A DNA stretch of 11,235 nt, taken from the NCBI GenBank assembly GCA_045605745.1, contig JAZUQN010000086.1:1-11235 (forward strand), read 5' to 3'. The notes beneath the pieces are model-generated. The model ran no database searches. It worked only from the letters and a program-made list of their open reading frames with translations, and was not told the origin of the DNA. This document shows positions 1 through 8,134 of this stretch, piece by piece (the first letter of the stretch is position 1; each line of letters begins with the position of its first letter). This stretch comes from SIG710 sp045605745. GTDB taxonomy: Bacteria; Bacillota; Clostridia; Oscillospirales; CAG-272. Both the position numbers and the translations under genes were made by a program.

Positions 1-147
1 GTTACTGTTCACGCAAATATCTCAAGCGGAGAGTTCAACTACGAACTTCCTTTCACAAAGGACGGCAAGAACTACATTAACGGCAACGGCACAGCTGACA
101 TGAACATCCAGTGTTCATCAGGTGACGTAAGCTTCCACAAAGTATAA
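1..147 (+). CDS. 3' end of a DUF4097-like (putative adhesin) protein, partial
   Basis: Frame 1 is open from the window edge to a TAA at 145-147, giving the last 48 residues of a protein whose start lies outside the window. The visible part is rich in Gly, Asn, Ser and short beta-type segments and ends in SGDVSFHKV. The combination of a Gly/Asn-rich turn (NGNGTADM) followed by a hydrophobic-polar strand and an SGDV-type motif is typical of the repeated beta-strands of DUF4097-family proteins, which form a right-handed beta-helix-like fold and often sit next to PspC or HTH regulators. The family call is from memory of the motif and rests on only 48 residues. A strong terminator follows 21 bases downstream, so the gene is the last of its transcription unit. 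Confidence 0.6.
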   Translation, partial: VTVHANISSGEFNYELPFTKDGKNYINGNGTADMNIQCSSGDVSFHKV

Positions 148-168
148 GTTCAGATAGTTTCATAAACG

Positions 169-206
169 AAAAGGGTTCGCTTCAATGAAGTGAACCCTTT
201 TTATTT
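169..206 (+). terminator. Rho-independent terminator after the DUF4097-like gene
   Basis: A 15-base arm at 169-183 pairs with 187-201 around a 3-nt loop (AAT). All positions pair, with one G-T wobble (G179). The arm begins with AAAAGGG and its partner ends in CCCTTTT, continuing into T-rich sequence (TTATTT). This is a textbook intrinsic terminator. The AddB-like reading begins within a few bases of its end. Confidence 0.88.
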
Positions 207-211
207 GAGGC

Positions 212-1687
212 TTGTTAAAACCGGATATTAGTTTTCCAGATACTGTGATACACAGATATGTCTGCCGTCTATGTCTTCGAAGACGAACTGGCGGTTCTTA
301 TTCTGCTTCTGAGCTTCAGGGAGGCAAGGAGCTTAGACCATCCCTTGCCTTTGAACGGACCAGAAGCCTTCTGTGCCTTCCTGTTATAGATTATTCCGCC
401 CTTAAAATAGAGGAGCGGCTTTGGAATCCCGAAATAGCGTTTGAATATGCGTTTCTTGCCGAGGGTGAGGCAGGAGAGGCTCTGAAAAGGTATTTTTCCG
501 AGAATGAGGACTATAGGGAAAGGCTGAGTGCGCTTTACATCCCCATTTTTGACAGAGAATGCAAAGTGCCAAAGGATATTACCGACATGGTTTTCGGCAA
601 TCGGATGAGCTTTTCTCCTTCGGCACTTGAAAAATATGTTAAGTGTCATTTTGAATATTGGTGCGAGTATGTTCTAAGACTGCGCTCAGATGAAAAAAAT
701 GTGTTCAGCTTTAGTGACAGCGGCTCACTTATCCATGCCTTGCTTGAAAAATTTTTAAGTCTTGTCACCGATGAAAACGGCTTTAATGCTGCCAAAGCCG
801 AGGAGGAGGGTGAGGAGCTTCTATCTGAGCTTATGCGCCTTTATGTTGAAGAAAACTTTCCCACAAAGGATGCAAAAAGAGAGCAGGTTGCCCATGTGAT
901 AAGAAAGCTCACTCATCTTTCTCATCTTGTTGCTAAAAACATCACTCACGAGCTGAAAAAAAGCAAATTTTCCCCAAAGTTTTTTGAACTTAGGATTGGT
1001 GAAAACCGAGAGGCAAAGCCTCTCAGCTTTACTTTGTCCGATGGCTCGGTTGCTTCAATGAAGGGAATAGTTGACAGGGTTGATACGATGCGAGACGGCG
1101 ATAATATATATGTTAAGGTCGTTGACTACAAGACGGGAGCAAAGGAGTTTTCCCTATCCGATGTGGAGCGAGGTCTGAATATGCAAATGCTTCTGTATCT
1201 TTTCAGTTTATCGGGAGTGGCTAAAAACAAGGAGCTTTTTGGTTGCAGCGGCCATGGTAAAGTCTTGCCGGCAGGAGTGGTCTATCTTTCTTCAAGGATC
1301 CCGGGCATTTCCGGCAAAAGCGGAATGGAGAGCGAGGAGATTGAAAAGGAGGCAGAAAGCAAGCTTTCGAGAAGCGGAATACTTTTGTCGGATGAAAAGG
1401 TGCTCTCTGCCATAAGTGAGGATATGGATTTTAACTATATTCTTTCGGGCGCAAAAAGCGAGAAAAAGAAAAGGGAAATGCTGAAAAGCGAAGAGGAAAT
1501 GGCAGATTTAGGGGAGCTTATAGCCCGTGTGTTCACTGAAAAATTCGATCTTTTAAGATCCGGAAATGCCTTTATCGAGCCTATGGAATGTGATGGAAGA
1601 CTTCCTTGCGAATACTGCCGCATGAAATCGGTGTGTCGCTCGGTGCATATTGTTAAAGAATCGGAAGGGGATGGTGAAAATGGCTAA
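212..1687 (+). CDS. addB: AddB C-terminal nuclease fragment, 5'-truncated (probably non-functional or a misjoined end)
   Basis: AddB is the second subunit of the AddAB helicase-nuclease that resects double-strand breaks. Full-length Firmicute AddB is about 1150 residues; this frame gives at most 491, matching only the C-terminal part. Seen here: residues 29-44 resemble the SY...G..L.PS segment just before the nuclease domain; MSFSPSALEKY at 132-142 followed by the first Fe-S cysteine C145; the nuclease helix with H175; E259 and D288 regions; VVDYKTG at 304-309 with D305 and K307; GLNMQMLLYL at 321-330; and the C466-x2-C469-x5-C475 cluster. The nuclease residues and all four Fe-S cysteines are therefore present. 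The entire helicase-like half with its Walker A is missing. The open frame begins after a TGA at 206-208; the TTG at 212 is arbitrary, has no properly spaced ribosome binding site, and no good ATG occurs before residue 126. The last 8 bases overlap addA. Homology to AddB is secure; whether a protein is made is doubtful. Confidence 0.8.
   Translation: MLKPDISFPDTVIHRYVCRLCLRRRTGGSYSASELQGGKELRPSLAFERTRSLLCLPVIDYSALKIEERLWNPEIAFEYAFLAEGEAGEALKRYFSENEDYRERLSALYIPIFDRECKVPKDITDMVFGNRMSFSPSALEKYVKCHFEYWCEYVLRLRSDEKNVFSFSDSGSLIHALLEKFLSLVTDENGFNAAKAEEEGEELLSELMRLYVEENFPTKDAKREQVAHVIRKLTHLSHLVAKNITHELKKSKFSPKFFELRIGENREAKPLSFTLSDGSVASMKGIVDRVDTMRDGDNIYVKVVDYKTGAKEFSLSDVERGLNMQMLLYLFSLSGVAKNKELFGCSGHGKVLPAGVVYLSSRIPGISGKSGMESEEIEKEAESKLSRSGILLSDEKVLSAISEDMDFNYILSGAKSEKKKREMLKSEEEMADLGELIARVFTEKFDLLRSGNAFIEPMECDGRLPCEYCRMKSVCRSVHIVKESEGDGENG
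1663..1682 (+). promoter_or_regulatory. Ribosome binding site that fixes the addA start at 1680
   Basis: GGAAGGGG at 1663-1670 lies 9 bases before the ATG at 1680. The in-frame TTG at 1650 has no such site, and the ATG at 1671 abuts the purine run. The start at 1680 also gives the usual AddA opening (MAKWTDAQ..AI) and an 8-base overlap with the addB stop at 1685-1687, so translation is probably coupled. Confidence 0.7.
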
Positions 1688-4600
1688 ATGGACGGATGCG
1701 CAGCTTCTTGCCATAGAAACCGATAACAAAACCGTGCTTGTGTCGGCAGCTGCCGGCTCAGGAAAGACTACAACTCTGACCGAGAGGATCATAAGGCGGA
1801 TTACAGATAAGGAAAAATGCGGAGACATCGGGCGCTTTCTTGTTGTAACCTTTACTAAGGCTGCGGCCGCAGATCTGAAAAACAAGATATCAAGGGCTTT
1901 ATCAGAGGAGCTTGCCAAAAATCCTGCGAACAGACATCTTTCAAGGCAAATGATAAAGCTTGGCAGTGCGGATATTTGCACGATCGATGCTTTCTATTTA
2001 TCTGTAGTTAAGCATAATTTTGAGCTTCTTGGCTTGCCTGCACGTTTAAATATGATAGACGAGGGCGAGCTTAAGGTTATGAAGCTGAGAATAATCGAAG
2101 AGGTCATTGAGGATTTTTATGAGAAGCGCGGCAAGGACTTTGCCTCTTTTATGGACTGCTTTATGGACTACAGGGGAAATACCGATGCTTCCTCGGCACT
2201 TATAAAGATATATGACACTCTCAGCGGATATCCTGAATTTTTGGAATTTTTGACAAACAATGTGGAGAGGCTGAGAGAGGAGGCAGAAATGCCTTTTCTC
2301 ATGACAAGAGCAGGCAAAGAGATAAAGAACGGTGCACTGAAATTTTTTGATCATTGTGAAAGAATTTATAGTGATGCAACTATGCTTATAGATAGAGATG
2401 AAAAGGCAAAGAAAGCATATTCTCCTGCCTTTTCCTATGACAAGGCGCACTTTTCTATGACAAAGGATGCCATAGAGAATGATGATTATGCGAGGGCGGT
2501 GGAGATGTTTGCTACATATTCGATGATATCTCTCGGGGCCTTGCGAAATGCTGATCCGATTTTTGCGGCCTATAGAGATATGAGAAAGGATTGCATTGCA
2601 GAATACAGGAAAATGGGTGAAGAGCTCTTTTCCTTCAGAGAGGAGCTGCTTTCTGAGGATGCTGTTCGCACTGCGGATTTTTGTCTCACTTTATATGACC
2701 TTTTAACAGAGTTTAACCGCCGTTTTTCCGAGGAGAAGATAGGTCGTTCTGCCTCTGATTTTACCGATAACAAGCGTTTTGCTATGAAGCTTTTTATTGG
2801 CGAGGACGGAAAGCCTACCTCTCTTGCAAAGGAATATTCGGAAAAATATGATGAGATATATATTGACGAATATCAGGACACGGACATTGTTCAGGATATG
2901 ATATTCAGTGCCATATCGAGGCCGGATAACCGATTTATGGTTGGAGATATTAAGCAGAGTATCTATCGCTTCAGGGGGGCAAATCCATCTGTTTTTGCCA
3001 CATATAAAAACAGTTTTCCCGAGGCATCATCAGATAAGGGAGGGCATAGCTGTGCAATCTATATGTCCGAGAATTTCAGATGCGACAAAACCGTTATCGA
3101 CACAACAAACAGCATTTGCGGATATCTTTTCAGAGGGGGGCCTAACAGCATTTTATATACAGAAAAGGATGACCTTAAATGCGGAAAGATAACTCAGCCT
3201 CCGGAGCGCACTGTAAAAGCTGCACAGCTTTGCGTTATAAGAGCTTATAATGCCGCTTCTCTCTCAAAAATGTCTGAGGAAGAAAGAGAAAGCTGCCGAG
3301 GAGATGGCAAGGAGCTTGAGTGTGCCTATATTGCGGGAGAGATAAGCAGGCTGCTTTCTGATCCTGATGAGAAATGCGAGGAGGGCGGCGCACTTCGCCG
3401 CATAGAGCCGAGAGACATTGCTATACTCACAAGAGATAATAGCTCTGCAGACCGTCTTGCACAGGCTATACGGCAGAGGGGAATACCTTGCTCTGCAAGA
3501 ACAACGGTGAATTATTTTGAAAATCCCGAGGTTCTTCTTGCAATGAGCCTGCTTAATGTTATCGATAATCCTCATAAGGATGTTCATCTTGCGGCGGTGC
3601 TTCGCTCTCCGCTCTTCGGCTTTGGGATGGGAGAGCTTGTGCGGATTCGCAATATGAAAAGCGGTGGAATATCACTTTATGACGATGTGGTTTTCGCAAA
3701 GGATAATATGGGAGATGGTGTTCTCCGTGACAAGATATCTTATTTTCTCCAAAAGCTGTCAATATATCGAGAAAGGGCAAGACTACTTAGCGTTGACAGA
3801 CTTTTGCGTTTTCTCTATGCGGATACATCTCTACTTTCCTTTGCCTGTTCGGGAGGCGACGAGGATGAGCGTGCAACGAGTGAGCGCAGGGCAAATCTCC
3901 TTTTGCTGTATGACTATGCCCGAAAATATGAGACAGGTTCATATAAGGGCCTATATAGCTTTATAAGCTACATAAATGATATAATCTCTTCGGGACAAAC
4001 CATAGCTTCGCCTGCCTTGGGCGATTCTGCCAATGTTGTCAGCGTTATGACCATACATAATTCAAAGGGATTGGAATTTCCCATTTGCTTTATTGCTTCG
4101 ATACAAAAGAATATAAAAAATTCTAAGAGGAGTATTATCGAATTTGATCATGACATAGGAATCGGAGTGCTCTTTGGGGATGAAAGCGGATTTGCAACAA
4201 TGGACAATGCTATTCGCAGAGCAATAATCGGAAAAAACAAGCGAGAGGATCTTGAAGAGGAGATGAGAGTCCTCTATGTTGCAATGACCAGGGCAAGAGA
4301 AAGACTTTATCTGAGCGGCTATGTCAAAAACGATGATTGGCAGGAAAAGGCAGAAAAAAATGCTTTATATGCAGATGAATACAGCATCATGTCTGCCGGA
4401 AGCTATTTTTCTTGGATCACAACAGCTTATATGGCAATGGGTGAGGAGCAAAGAGAGAGCCTAAGAACTGTGTGTCTTGAGCCAAAGGATATTTCGGGAG
4501 TGATGAGAGATACAGATATTACAGAGACGCCGGAAAAAAAGCTTGATGGAGAGAAGACAGATGAAATTTTTAGTGCTTTAAAGGAACGATTTGATTTTAA

Positions 4601-5324
4601 ATACGAATATTCTCATCTTTCCCGTTTGCCCGCCAAGCTTTCTGTTTCAGGGCTATATCCTTTTGTGCTTGATGAATCCGATTCTGCCAATGCTTCCGGG
4701 GGAGAAATAACGCTTAGAGAAAAGCCGGAATTTCTTATTCCAAGGTCCGAGAGGGCAAGCGGTGCAGACAGAGGTACCGCAACTCACACCTTTATGCAGT
4801 TTTGCAGCTTTGAAAATGCAGAAGCAAACGGTGTTCAAAATGAAATTGAAAGGCTTTGCGGCATGGGGCTTATGGAGCGCTCACTTGCTGAGCTTATTAA
4901 TATTTCTCATGTGGAGGCATTTTTTGGGAGTGATTTTTATCGGGATATGAAAAAGGCTATAGCCGGGGGAGGAAGGCTGTTCAGAGAACAGAGATTCAAC
5001 ATAGGTCTACCGGCGGTGGAATTTACAAAGGATGAAGCTTTGCAAGAAAAGCTGATGGAAGAGAAGATAGTTGTTCAGGGAGTTATCGACCTTGTTTTCA
5101 TAGATCGTTATGGAAATCTTACACTTTGCGACTATAAAACCGACTTTCTCACGGTAGAGGAGCTTTCATCAAAAGAGCTTGCGGCAAAAAAACTTACGGA
5201 GAGACACCGCACACAGCTTTCATACTACAGCAAGGCGATTGAGATGATATTTGACAAAGCACCGTCGAGAATATGTATCTATTCTTTGCCATTTGGCGAG
5301 GCACTTGATGTTAATATAATCTAA
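1680..5324 (+). CDS. addA: AddA, ATP-dependent helicase/nuclease subunit A
   Basis: AddA supplies the 3'-5' UvrD-type helicase motor and one of the two nucleases of AddAB, which processes double-strand breaks for RecA. With the start at 1680 it is 1214 residues, close to the family norm (about 1230). Motifs in order: Q-motif WTDAQLLAIE (4-13); Walker A AAAGSGKT (23-30, K29); motif Ia VVTFTKAAA (55-63); Walker B/motif II IDEYQDT (395-401); motif III VGDIKQSIYRFRG (421-433); motif IV SENFRC (463-468); motif V TIHNSKGLEFP (791-801); motif VI EEMRVLYVAMTRARERL (860-876). The C-terminal PD-(D/E)XK nuclease keeps GTATHTF (H1036), E1103, QGVIDLV (D1137), DYKTD (D1151, K1153) and QLSYY (Q1179). No motif is damaged. 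It overlaps the addB fragment by 8 bases and no promoter is visible between them. The oddity is an intact AddA beside a headless AddB. Confidence 0.97.
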   Translation: MAKWTDAQLLAIETDNKTVLVSAAAGSGKTTTLTERIIRRITDKEKCGDIGRFLVVTFTKAAAADLKNKISRALSEELAKNPANRHLSRQMIKLGSADICTIDAFYLSVVKHNFELLGLPARLNMIDEGELKVMKLRIIEEVIEDFYEKRGKDFASFMDCFMDYRGNTDASSALIKIYDTLSGYPEFLEFLTNNVERLREEAEMPFLMTRAGKEIKNGALKFFDHCERIYSDATMLIDRDEKAKKAYSPAFSYDKAHFSMTKDAIENDDYARAVEMFATYSMISLGALRNADPIFAAYRDMRKDCIAEYRKMGEELFSFREELLSEDAVRTADFCLTLYDLLTEFNRRFSEEKIGRSASDFTDNKRFAMKLFIGEDGKPTSLAKEYSEKYDEIYIDEYQDTDIVQDMIFSAISRPDNRFMVGDIKQSIYRFRGANPSVFATYKNSFPEASSDKGGHSCAIYMSENFRCDKTVIDTTNSICGYLFRGGPNSILYTEKDDLKCGKITQPPERTVKAAQLCVIRAYNAASLSKMSEEERESCRGDGKELECAYIAGEISRLLSDPDEKCEEGGALRRIEPRDIAILTRDNSSADRLAQAIRQRGIPCSARTTVNYFENPEVLLAMSLLNVIDNPHKDVHLAAVLRSPLFGFGMGELVRIRNMKSGGISLYDDVVFAKDNMGDGVLRDKISYFLQKLSIYRERARLLSVDRLLRFLYADTSLLSFACSGGDEDERATSERRANLLLLYDYARKYETGSYKGLYSFISYINDIISSGQTIASPALGDSANVVSVMTIHNSKGLEFPICFIASIQKNIKNSKRSIIEFDHDIGIGVLFGDESGFATMDNAIRRAIIGKNKREDLEEEMRVLYVAMTRARERLYLSGYVKNDDWQEKAEKNALYADEYSIMSAGSYFSWITTAYMAMGEEQRESLRTVCLEPKDISGVMRDTDITETPEKKLDGEKTDEIFSALKERFDFKYEYSHLSRLPAKLSVSGLYPFVLDESDSANASGGEITLREKPEFLIPRSERASGADRGTATHTFMQFCSFENAEANGVQNEIERLCGMGLMERSLAELINISHVEAFFGSDFYRDMKKAIAGGGRLFREQRFNIGLPAVEFTKDEALQEKLMEEKIVVQGVIDLVFIDRYGNLTLCDYKTDFLTVEELSSKELAAKKLTERHRTQLSYYSKAIEMIFDKAPSRICIYSLPFGEALDVNII

Positions 5325-5356
5325 CATTTTTCATGTGAAAATGTGTTATTTTGTTT
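5324..5356 (+). terminator. Weak AT-rich terminator candidate after addA
   Basis: ACATTTT at 5324-5330, starting in the last base of the addA stop codon, is perfectly complementary to AAAATGT at 5338-5344 (7-bp stem, 7-nt loop). It is followed by a T-rich run, TTATTTTGTTTTT. The stem is almost all A-T and would be weak, so this is tentative. Confidence 0.4.
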
Positions 5357-5480
5357 TTAAAAAAATATGATGAGGTCAGAAACACATTAAAAAATAAGGG
5401 TTTTTATGACAAAAAATTAACAGACGGATGTTGATTTGTTTGAAAATATAACAACTCTACTAACAATTTACCAAATTCTA

Positions 5481-5509
5481 TTGAAAAAAATGGGATATTA
5501 TTGTATAAT
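5481..5509 (+). promoter_or_regulatory. Sigma-A-type promoter for the BspA-like surface protein
   Basis: TTGAAA at 5481-5486 and TATAAT at 5504-5509 are separated by exactly 17 bases. The -10 box matches the vegetative consensus fully and the -35 box in five of six positions. It lies in a 229-bp AT-rich spacer, about 45 bases before the start codon, giving a short leader of roughly 38 nt. I saw no other strong promoter in this spacer and no clear operator. Confidence 0.75.
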
Positions 5510-5540
5510 AATATCACCCACATGGGAAATATTCTTTTGA

Positions 5541-5547
5541 AAGGAAG
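5541..5547 (+). promoter_or_regulatory. Ribosome binding site of the BspA-like gene
   Basis: AAGGAAG sits 6 bases before the ATG at 5554. It supports that ATG as the start, as does the signal peptide that begins there. Confidence 0.7.
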
Positions 5548-5553
5548 ACACAA

Positions 5554-7911
5554 ATGAGAAAGTATCTTAAATTAATCATTTCTGCCCTATTTATCTTTGT
5601 TCTTGCCTCTGCGCTTGCTGTTATGGCATATGCAACAGAGGGAACAGATGCAGCTGCTCCCACATCAGGCTATGTTATAGCTGTTGGCGGCGGTGAAACA
5701 AACATCAAGTGGGAAGTTGTGGATGATGGTACAGGCAAGGTCACTCTTTCCTTTAACATTGATCCTGCAGCAACCGACAAAAAGCAGACAACTGTTCTTT
5801 ACGGAGCAAAGGCTTCAAATGGACAGGTTGTTAAATATGGTGGTGGAAACCAGCTTGCTTGGGGCGCATATATGTCCCAGATCACTCACATCACAGTTGG
5901 TGATGGTATTACCGAAATTAACGGTGGTATTGCAAACTGCTTCTCTGCACTTCTTTATGTAGAGCATCCAACATCCCTTACAACCATTGTTAACACAGCA
6001 TATGAGGGCTGTAACAAGCTGAAGTCTGTTTATTATAGAGGCAACACACCTGTAGATGGTGAGCTTGATATTTCAACCGTTACAGCATTAGGAGATTGGG
6101 CTTTTGATAACTGCAAGCAAATCTCTACTATAAAGTTTTCTGATGCACTTGCCGGATCTCTTGGCACAGAGGCCTTCAAGATGACTAAAATTAAAGAGCT
6201 TAAGATTCCTCAAGGTATTACTGCTATCGGGAACAAGGTATTCTATACCTGCTCATCCCTTGAGTCTGTTTGGTGCTATGCAACAGATTATACTCTTGAC
6301 GAAACGGCATTTAATAAGTGCGATAAGCTGACATTTGTATACGGCATTGCAGGAACTCCCCTTGAAGAATATTGCCGCAAGAATGATATATCTTTCCGCA
6401 ATATTAATAATCCCGATGAGTTTATTTATAAATCCACAAAGGAGCCGGAGATCTTTGATCCTGAAGGTGCAACTGCTTGGGGTCAGGTTATTGGAACATG
6501 GAACGGCTCTGAGACCATCAATACATATTGGACATTCTTTGAGGATACAAAAACTCTTAAGTTCACATCTAACAAAACAGGTTGGAATGAAACAGGCAAC
6601 CCAACTACACCAAACGAAAAGGGTGAGGTGACCGACAACTGGCAGCCATATGCTGATTCTATCGAGCACGTTATCGTTGGCAAGGGTATTTCCAAGGTTT
6701 CTCAGAGAGCGTTTAAGGGTATGACTGCTCTTAAAACTGTTGAGCTTGGCAAGGATACAACTCAGATCGATATGCAGGCTTTCCAGGACTGTACTTCTCT
6801 TACAATGATTTCAAGAAACGGAGTTCCGGCTGCTGAGCTTACCGCTGATCTCAGAGGTATCAGCAAGATTACAGACAGTTGCTATGCAGGTACATCTATT
6901 GAACACTTCATTTTTGATAAGAGTGTTGCTGCAACCGGCACAAACTGGTTCCCCAACACAATTGCCAGCATCAAGTGTACTCCAAATGACGATTTTATTG
7001 CATTTGCTGTTGAATATTATGTTGATATCATCAATATAGAAAACGATGAAGTTGTTTCAAAGAACTATGTGTTCGTTGACCGCACACTTCCTTCCTGCGG
7101 CAACAAGACAGTATTTAAGTTTGATGAAGCTACAGGAACGCTCACAATTTCCGGCGTAGGTCCTATGGGCGATATCGTTAACTACTATGGCGGTGGATCC
7201 AAGACCCAGTGGTGGTTTGATTTTAAACAGCAGATAAAGAAGGTAATTGTTGAGGACGGTATTACATATGTGGGTAAGTATGCATTCACACAGTGTAGAA
7301 ATATCGAGTATGTAGAGCTTCCTGCAAAGGCAATTGCCATTGGTAATGCTGCTTTTGAAGAGTGTGAAATGCTCAAGTCTATCTACTATCGCGGAAGTGA
7401 GCCTGTTATAGGTCACCTTGATCTTTCAAATGTTGCAGAGCTTACATCTTGGTGCTTCTCTAAGTGCTATCTCATTGCTAATGTAACAGTTAGTGCTGAG
7501 GTTGCAAAGATCGGTTCTTCTGTATTTGATACCTGCCCCAATCTTGCAGGTGTATATGGTACTCCCGGCTCATATGCAGAGAAGTTTGCAAGCACAAACG
7601 GCTTTACATTTAATGATGTTGCTTCTGCCAAACCTGTTGATACAGTTTGCGAAAAGCCTGCTGAGACAACAGAGGCTCCTGAGACAACAGAGGCACCCGA
7701 AACAACAGAAGCTCCAACCGAGACAGATGATGTTACAACACTTGCACCCGAATCCGATAGCGAGACAACAACCGATGTTGTTCTAAGCGTTGAGGGTAAT
7801 GGTGAGGATGAAGGCGGATTCCCTGTTGCAGTGATTATTGCTGCGGCAGCTGTTGTAGTTGTAGCAGTTGCAGTGGTTGTAGTAATTGTATTGAAGAAAA
7901 AGAAAGCATAA
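5554..7911 (+). CDS. Secreted BspA-like leucine-rich-repeat protein with C-terminal membrane anchor
   Basis: Predicted surface protein of 785 residues. Residues 1-27 form a signal peptide (Lys-rich start, hydrophobic core, likely cut after AYA-27). Three related modules follow, at about 40-285, 305-496 and 509-689. Each opens with a W/beta-rich segment (clearest is ATGTLTISGVGPM at 526-538), passes through BspA/LRR_5 repeats (I..V...dGIt.I...aF..C..L..V) and closes with a VYG..GT..E.y...n.i.F cap. The YYRG..PV.G.LD.S segment occurs at 160-174 and again at 611-625, indicating internal duplication. Residues 704-721 are a TTEAPE stalk, then an acidic linker, a Val/Ala transmembrane segment (756-780) and a KKKKA tail. 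There is no LPxTG, so it is held by the membrane segment rather than by sortase. BspA-like proteins often mediate adhesion to host proteins or other cells; the ligand here is unknown. It stands alone with its own promoter and terminator. Confidence 0.88.
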   Translation: MRKYLKLIISALFIFVLASALAVMAYATEGTDAAAPTSGYVIAVGGGETNIKWEVVDDGTGKVTLSFNIDPAATDKKQTTVLYGAKASNGQVVKYGGGNQLAWGAYMSQITHITVGDGITEINGGIANCFSALLYVEHPTSLTTIVNTAYEGCNKLKSVYYRGNTPVDGELDISTVTALGDWAFDNCKQISTIKFSDALAGSLGTEAFKMTKIKELKIPQGITAIGNKVFYTCSSLESVWCYATDYTLDETAFNKCDKLTFVYGIAGTPLEEYCRKNDISFRNINNPDEFIYKSTKEPEIFDPEGATAWGQVIGTWNGSETINTYWTFFEDTKTLKFTSNKTGWNETGNPTTPNEKGEVTDNWQPYADSIEHVIVGKGISKVSQRAFKGMTALKTVELGKDTTQIDMQAFQDCTSLTMISRNGVPAAELTADLRGISKITDSCYAGTSIEHFIFDKSVAATGTNWFPNTIASIKCTPNDDFIAFAVEYYVDIINIENDEVVSKNYVFVDRTLPSCGNKTVFKFDEATGTLTISGVGPMGDIVNYYGGGSKTQWWFDFKQQIKKVIVEDGITYVGKYAFTQCRNIEYVELPAKAIAIGNAAFEECEMLKSIYYRGSEPVIGHLDLSNVAELTSWCFSKCYLIANVTVSAEVAKIGSSVFDTCPNLAGVYGTPGSYAEKFASTNGFTFNDVASAKPVDTVCEKPAETTEAPETTEAPETTEAPTETDDVTTLAPESDSETTTDVVLSVEGNGEDEGGFPVAVIIAAAAVVVVAVAVVVVIVLKKKKA
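7663..7716 (+). repeat. Three tandem 18-bp repeats encoding an ETTEAP stalk
   Basis: Three copies of an 18-bp unit (7663-7680, 7681-7698, 7699-7716) encode Glu-Thr-Thr-Glu-Ala-Pro in frame. The copies differ only at the Glu codon third position and in the Ala and Pro codon ends. Such Thr/Pro/Glu stalks space extracellular domains from the membrane and commonly vary in copy number between strains. A fourth, partial match follows as TET. Confidence 0.9.
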
Positions 7912-7924
7912 TTAAACTTTATAC

Positions 7925-7953
7925 AAAGGGCTGAGTCGATCACTCAGCCCTTT
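7925..7953 (+). terminator. Terminator-like hairpin after the BspA-like gene
   Basis: A perfect 12-bp stem (AAAGGGCTGAGT at 7925-7936 with 7942-7953) closes a 5-nt loop, 13 bases after the stop codon. The 3' arm ends in CCCTTT but then runs into GGCTTGG, so the U-tract is only three bases. Termination may be partial, allowing some transcription into the structured stretch downstream. Confidence 0.72.
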
Positions 7954-7990
7954 GGCTTGGCCTATGATTTGTTTTGTCAAACAGGAGTTT

Positions 7991-8134
7991 ATGGGGGAGT
8001 TGCAGCTTTACAAACAAGAGCACACTGCGAGTTTTCTGTGGGGCAATCGGCTATCACAGGCGGAAGCAGTGTGCTATTATATCTCCCCGCTAAATCAAAA
8101 TTTATCGGAATCTATGAAGCCAAAGATAAAGTAG
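7991..8134 (+). CDS. Possible 47-residue small protein, unrecognised
   Basis: ATG at 7991 opens a 47-codon frame ending at TAG 8132-8134. AGGAG at 7983-7987 lies only 3 bases before the ATG, which is close but usable. The product starts MGELQLYKQEHTASF and ends in a Lys-rich tail; I see no signal peptide, membrane segment or known motif. A second frame is also open across the same stretch (TTG at 7957 to TGA 8137-8139), which weakens the coding case. The ribosome site and ATG fall inside the outer helix of the candidate structured RNA, so the two readings compete unless the structure regulates this ORF. The stop lies inside the next terminator hairpin. Confidence 0.2.
   Translation: MGELQLYKQEHTASFLWGNRLSQAEAVCYYISPLNQNLSESMKPKIK

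Noticed and set aside
269..649. Minus-strand ORF of 126 codons inside the addB fragment
   Set aside because: It lies opposite a frame with clear AddB homology from about 296 on and has no recognisable protein features.
1650..1679. Upstream TTG start for addA adding ten residues
   Set aside because: The ribosome site at 1663-1670 is placed for the ATG at 1680, and AddA proteins begin close to the WT.AQ..AI motif.
5325..5480. AT-rich spacer after addA searched for a riboswitch or second promoter
   Set aside because: I saw no conserved riboswitch core and no second -35/-10 pair with suitable spacing. Only the weak hairpin at 5324-5344 stood out.
7467..7943. Minus-strand ORF of 158 codons opposite the end of the BspA-like gene
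   Set aside because: It is the antisense shadow of the Thr/Glu stalk and Val/Ala membrane segment (long Thr/Ala/Val runs) and has no independent support.
8061..8071. GGAAGCAG near the middle helix, reminiscent of the SRP RNA apical motif
   Set aside because: The conserved SRP helix-8 context (GGTCAGG and symmetric internal loops) is absent, and the GCAG is used in the 10-bp repeat.
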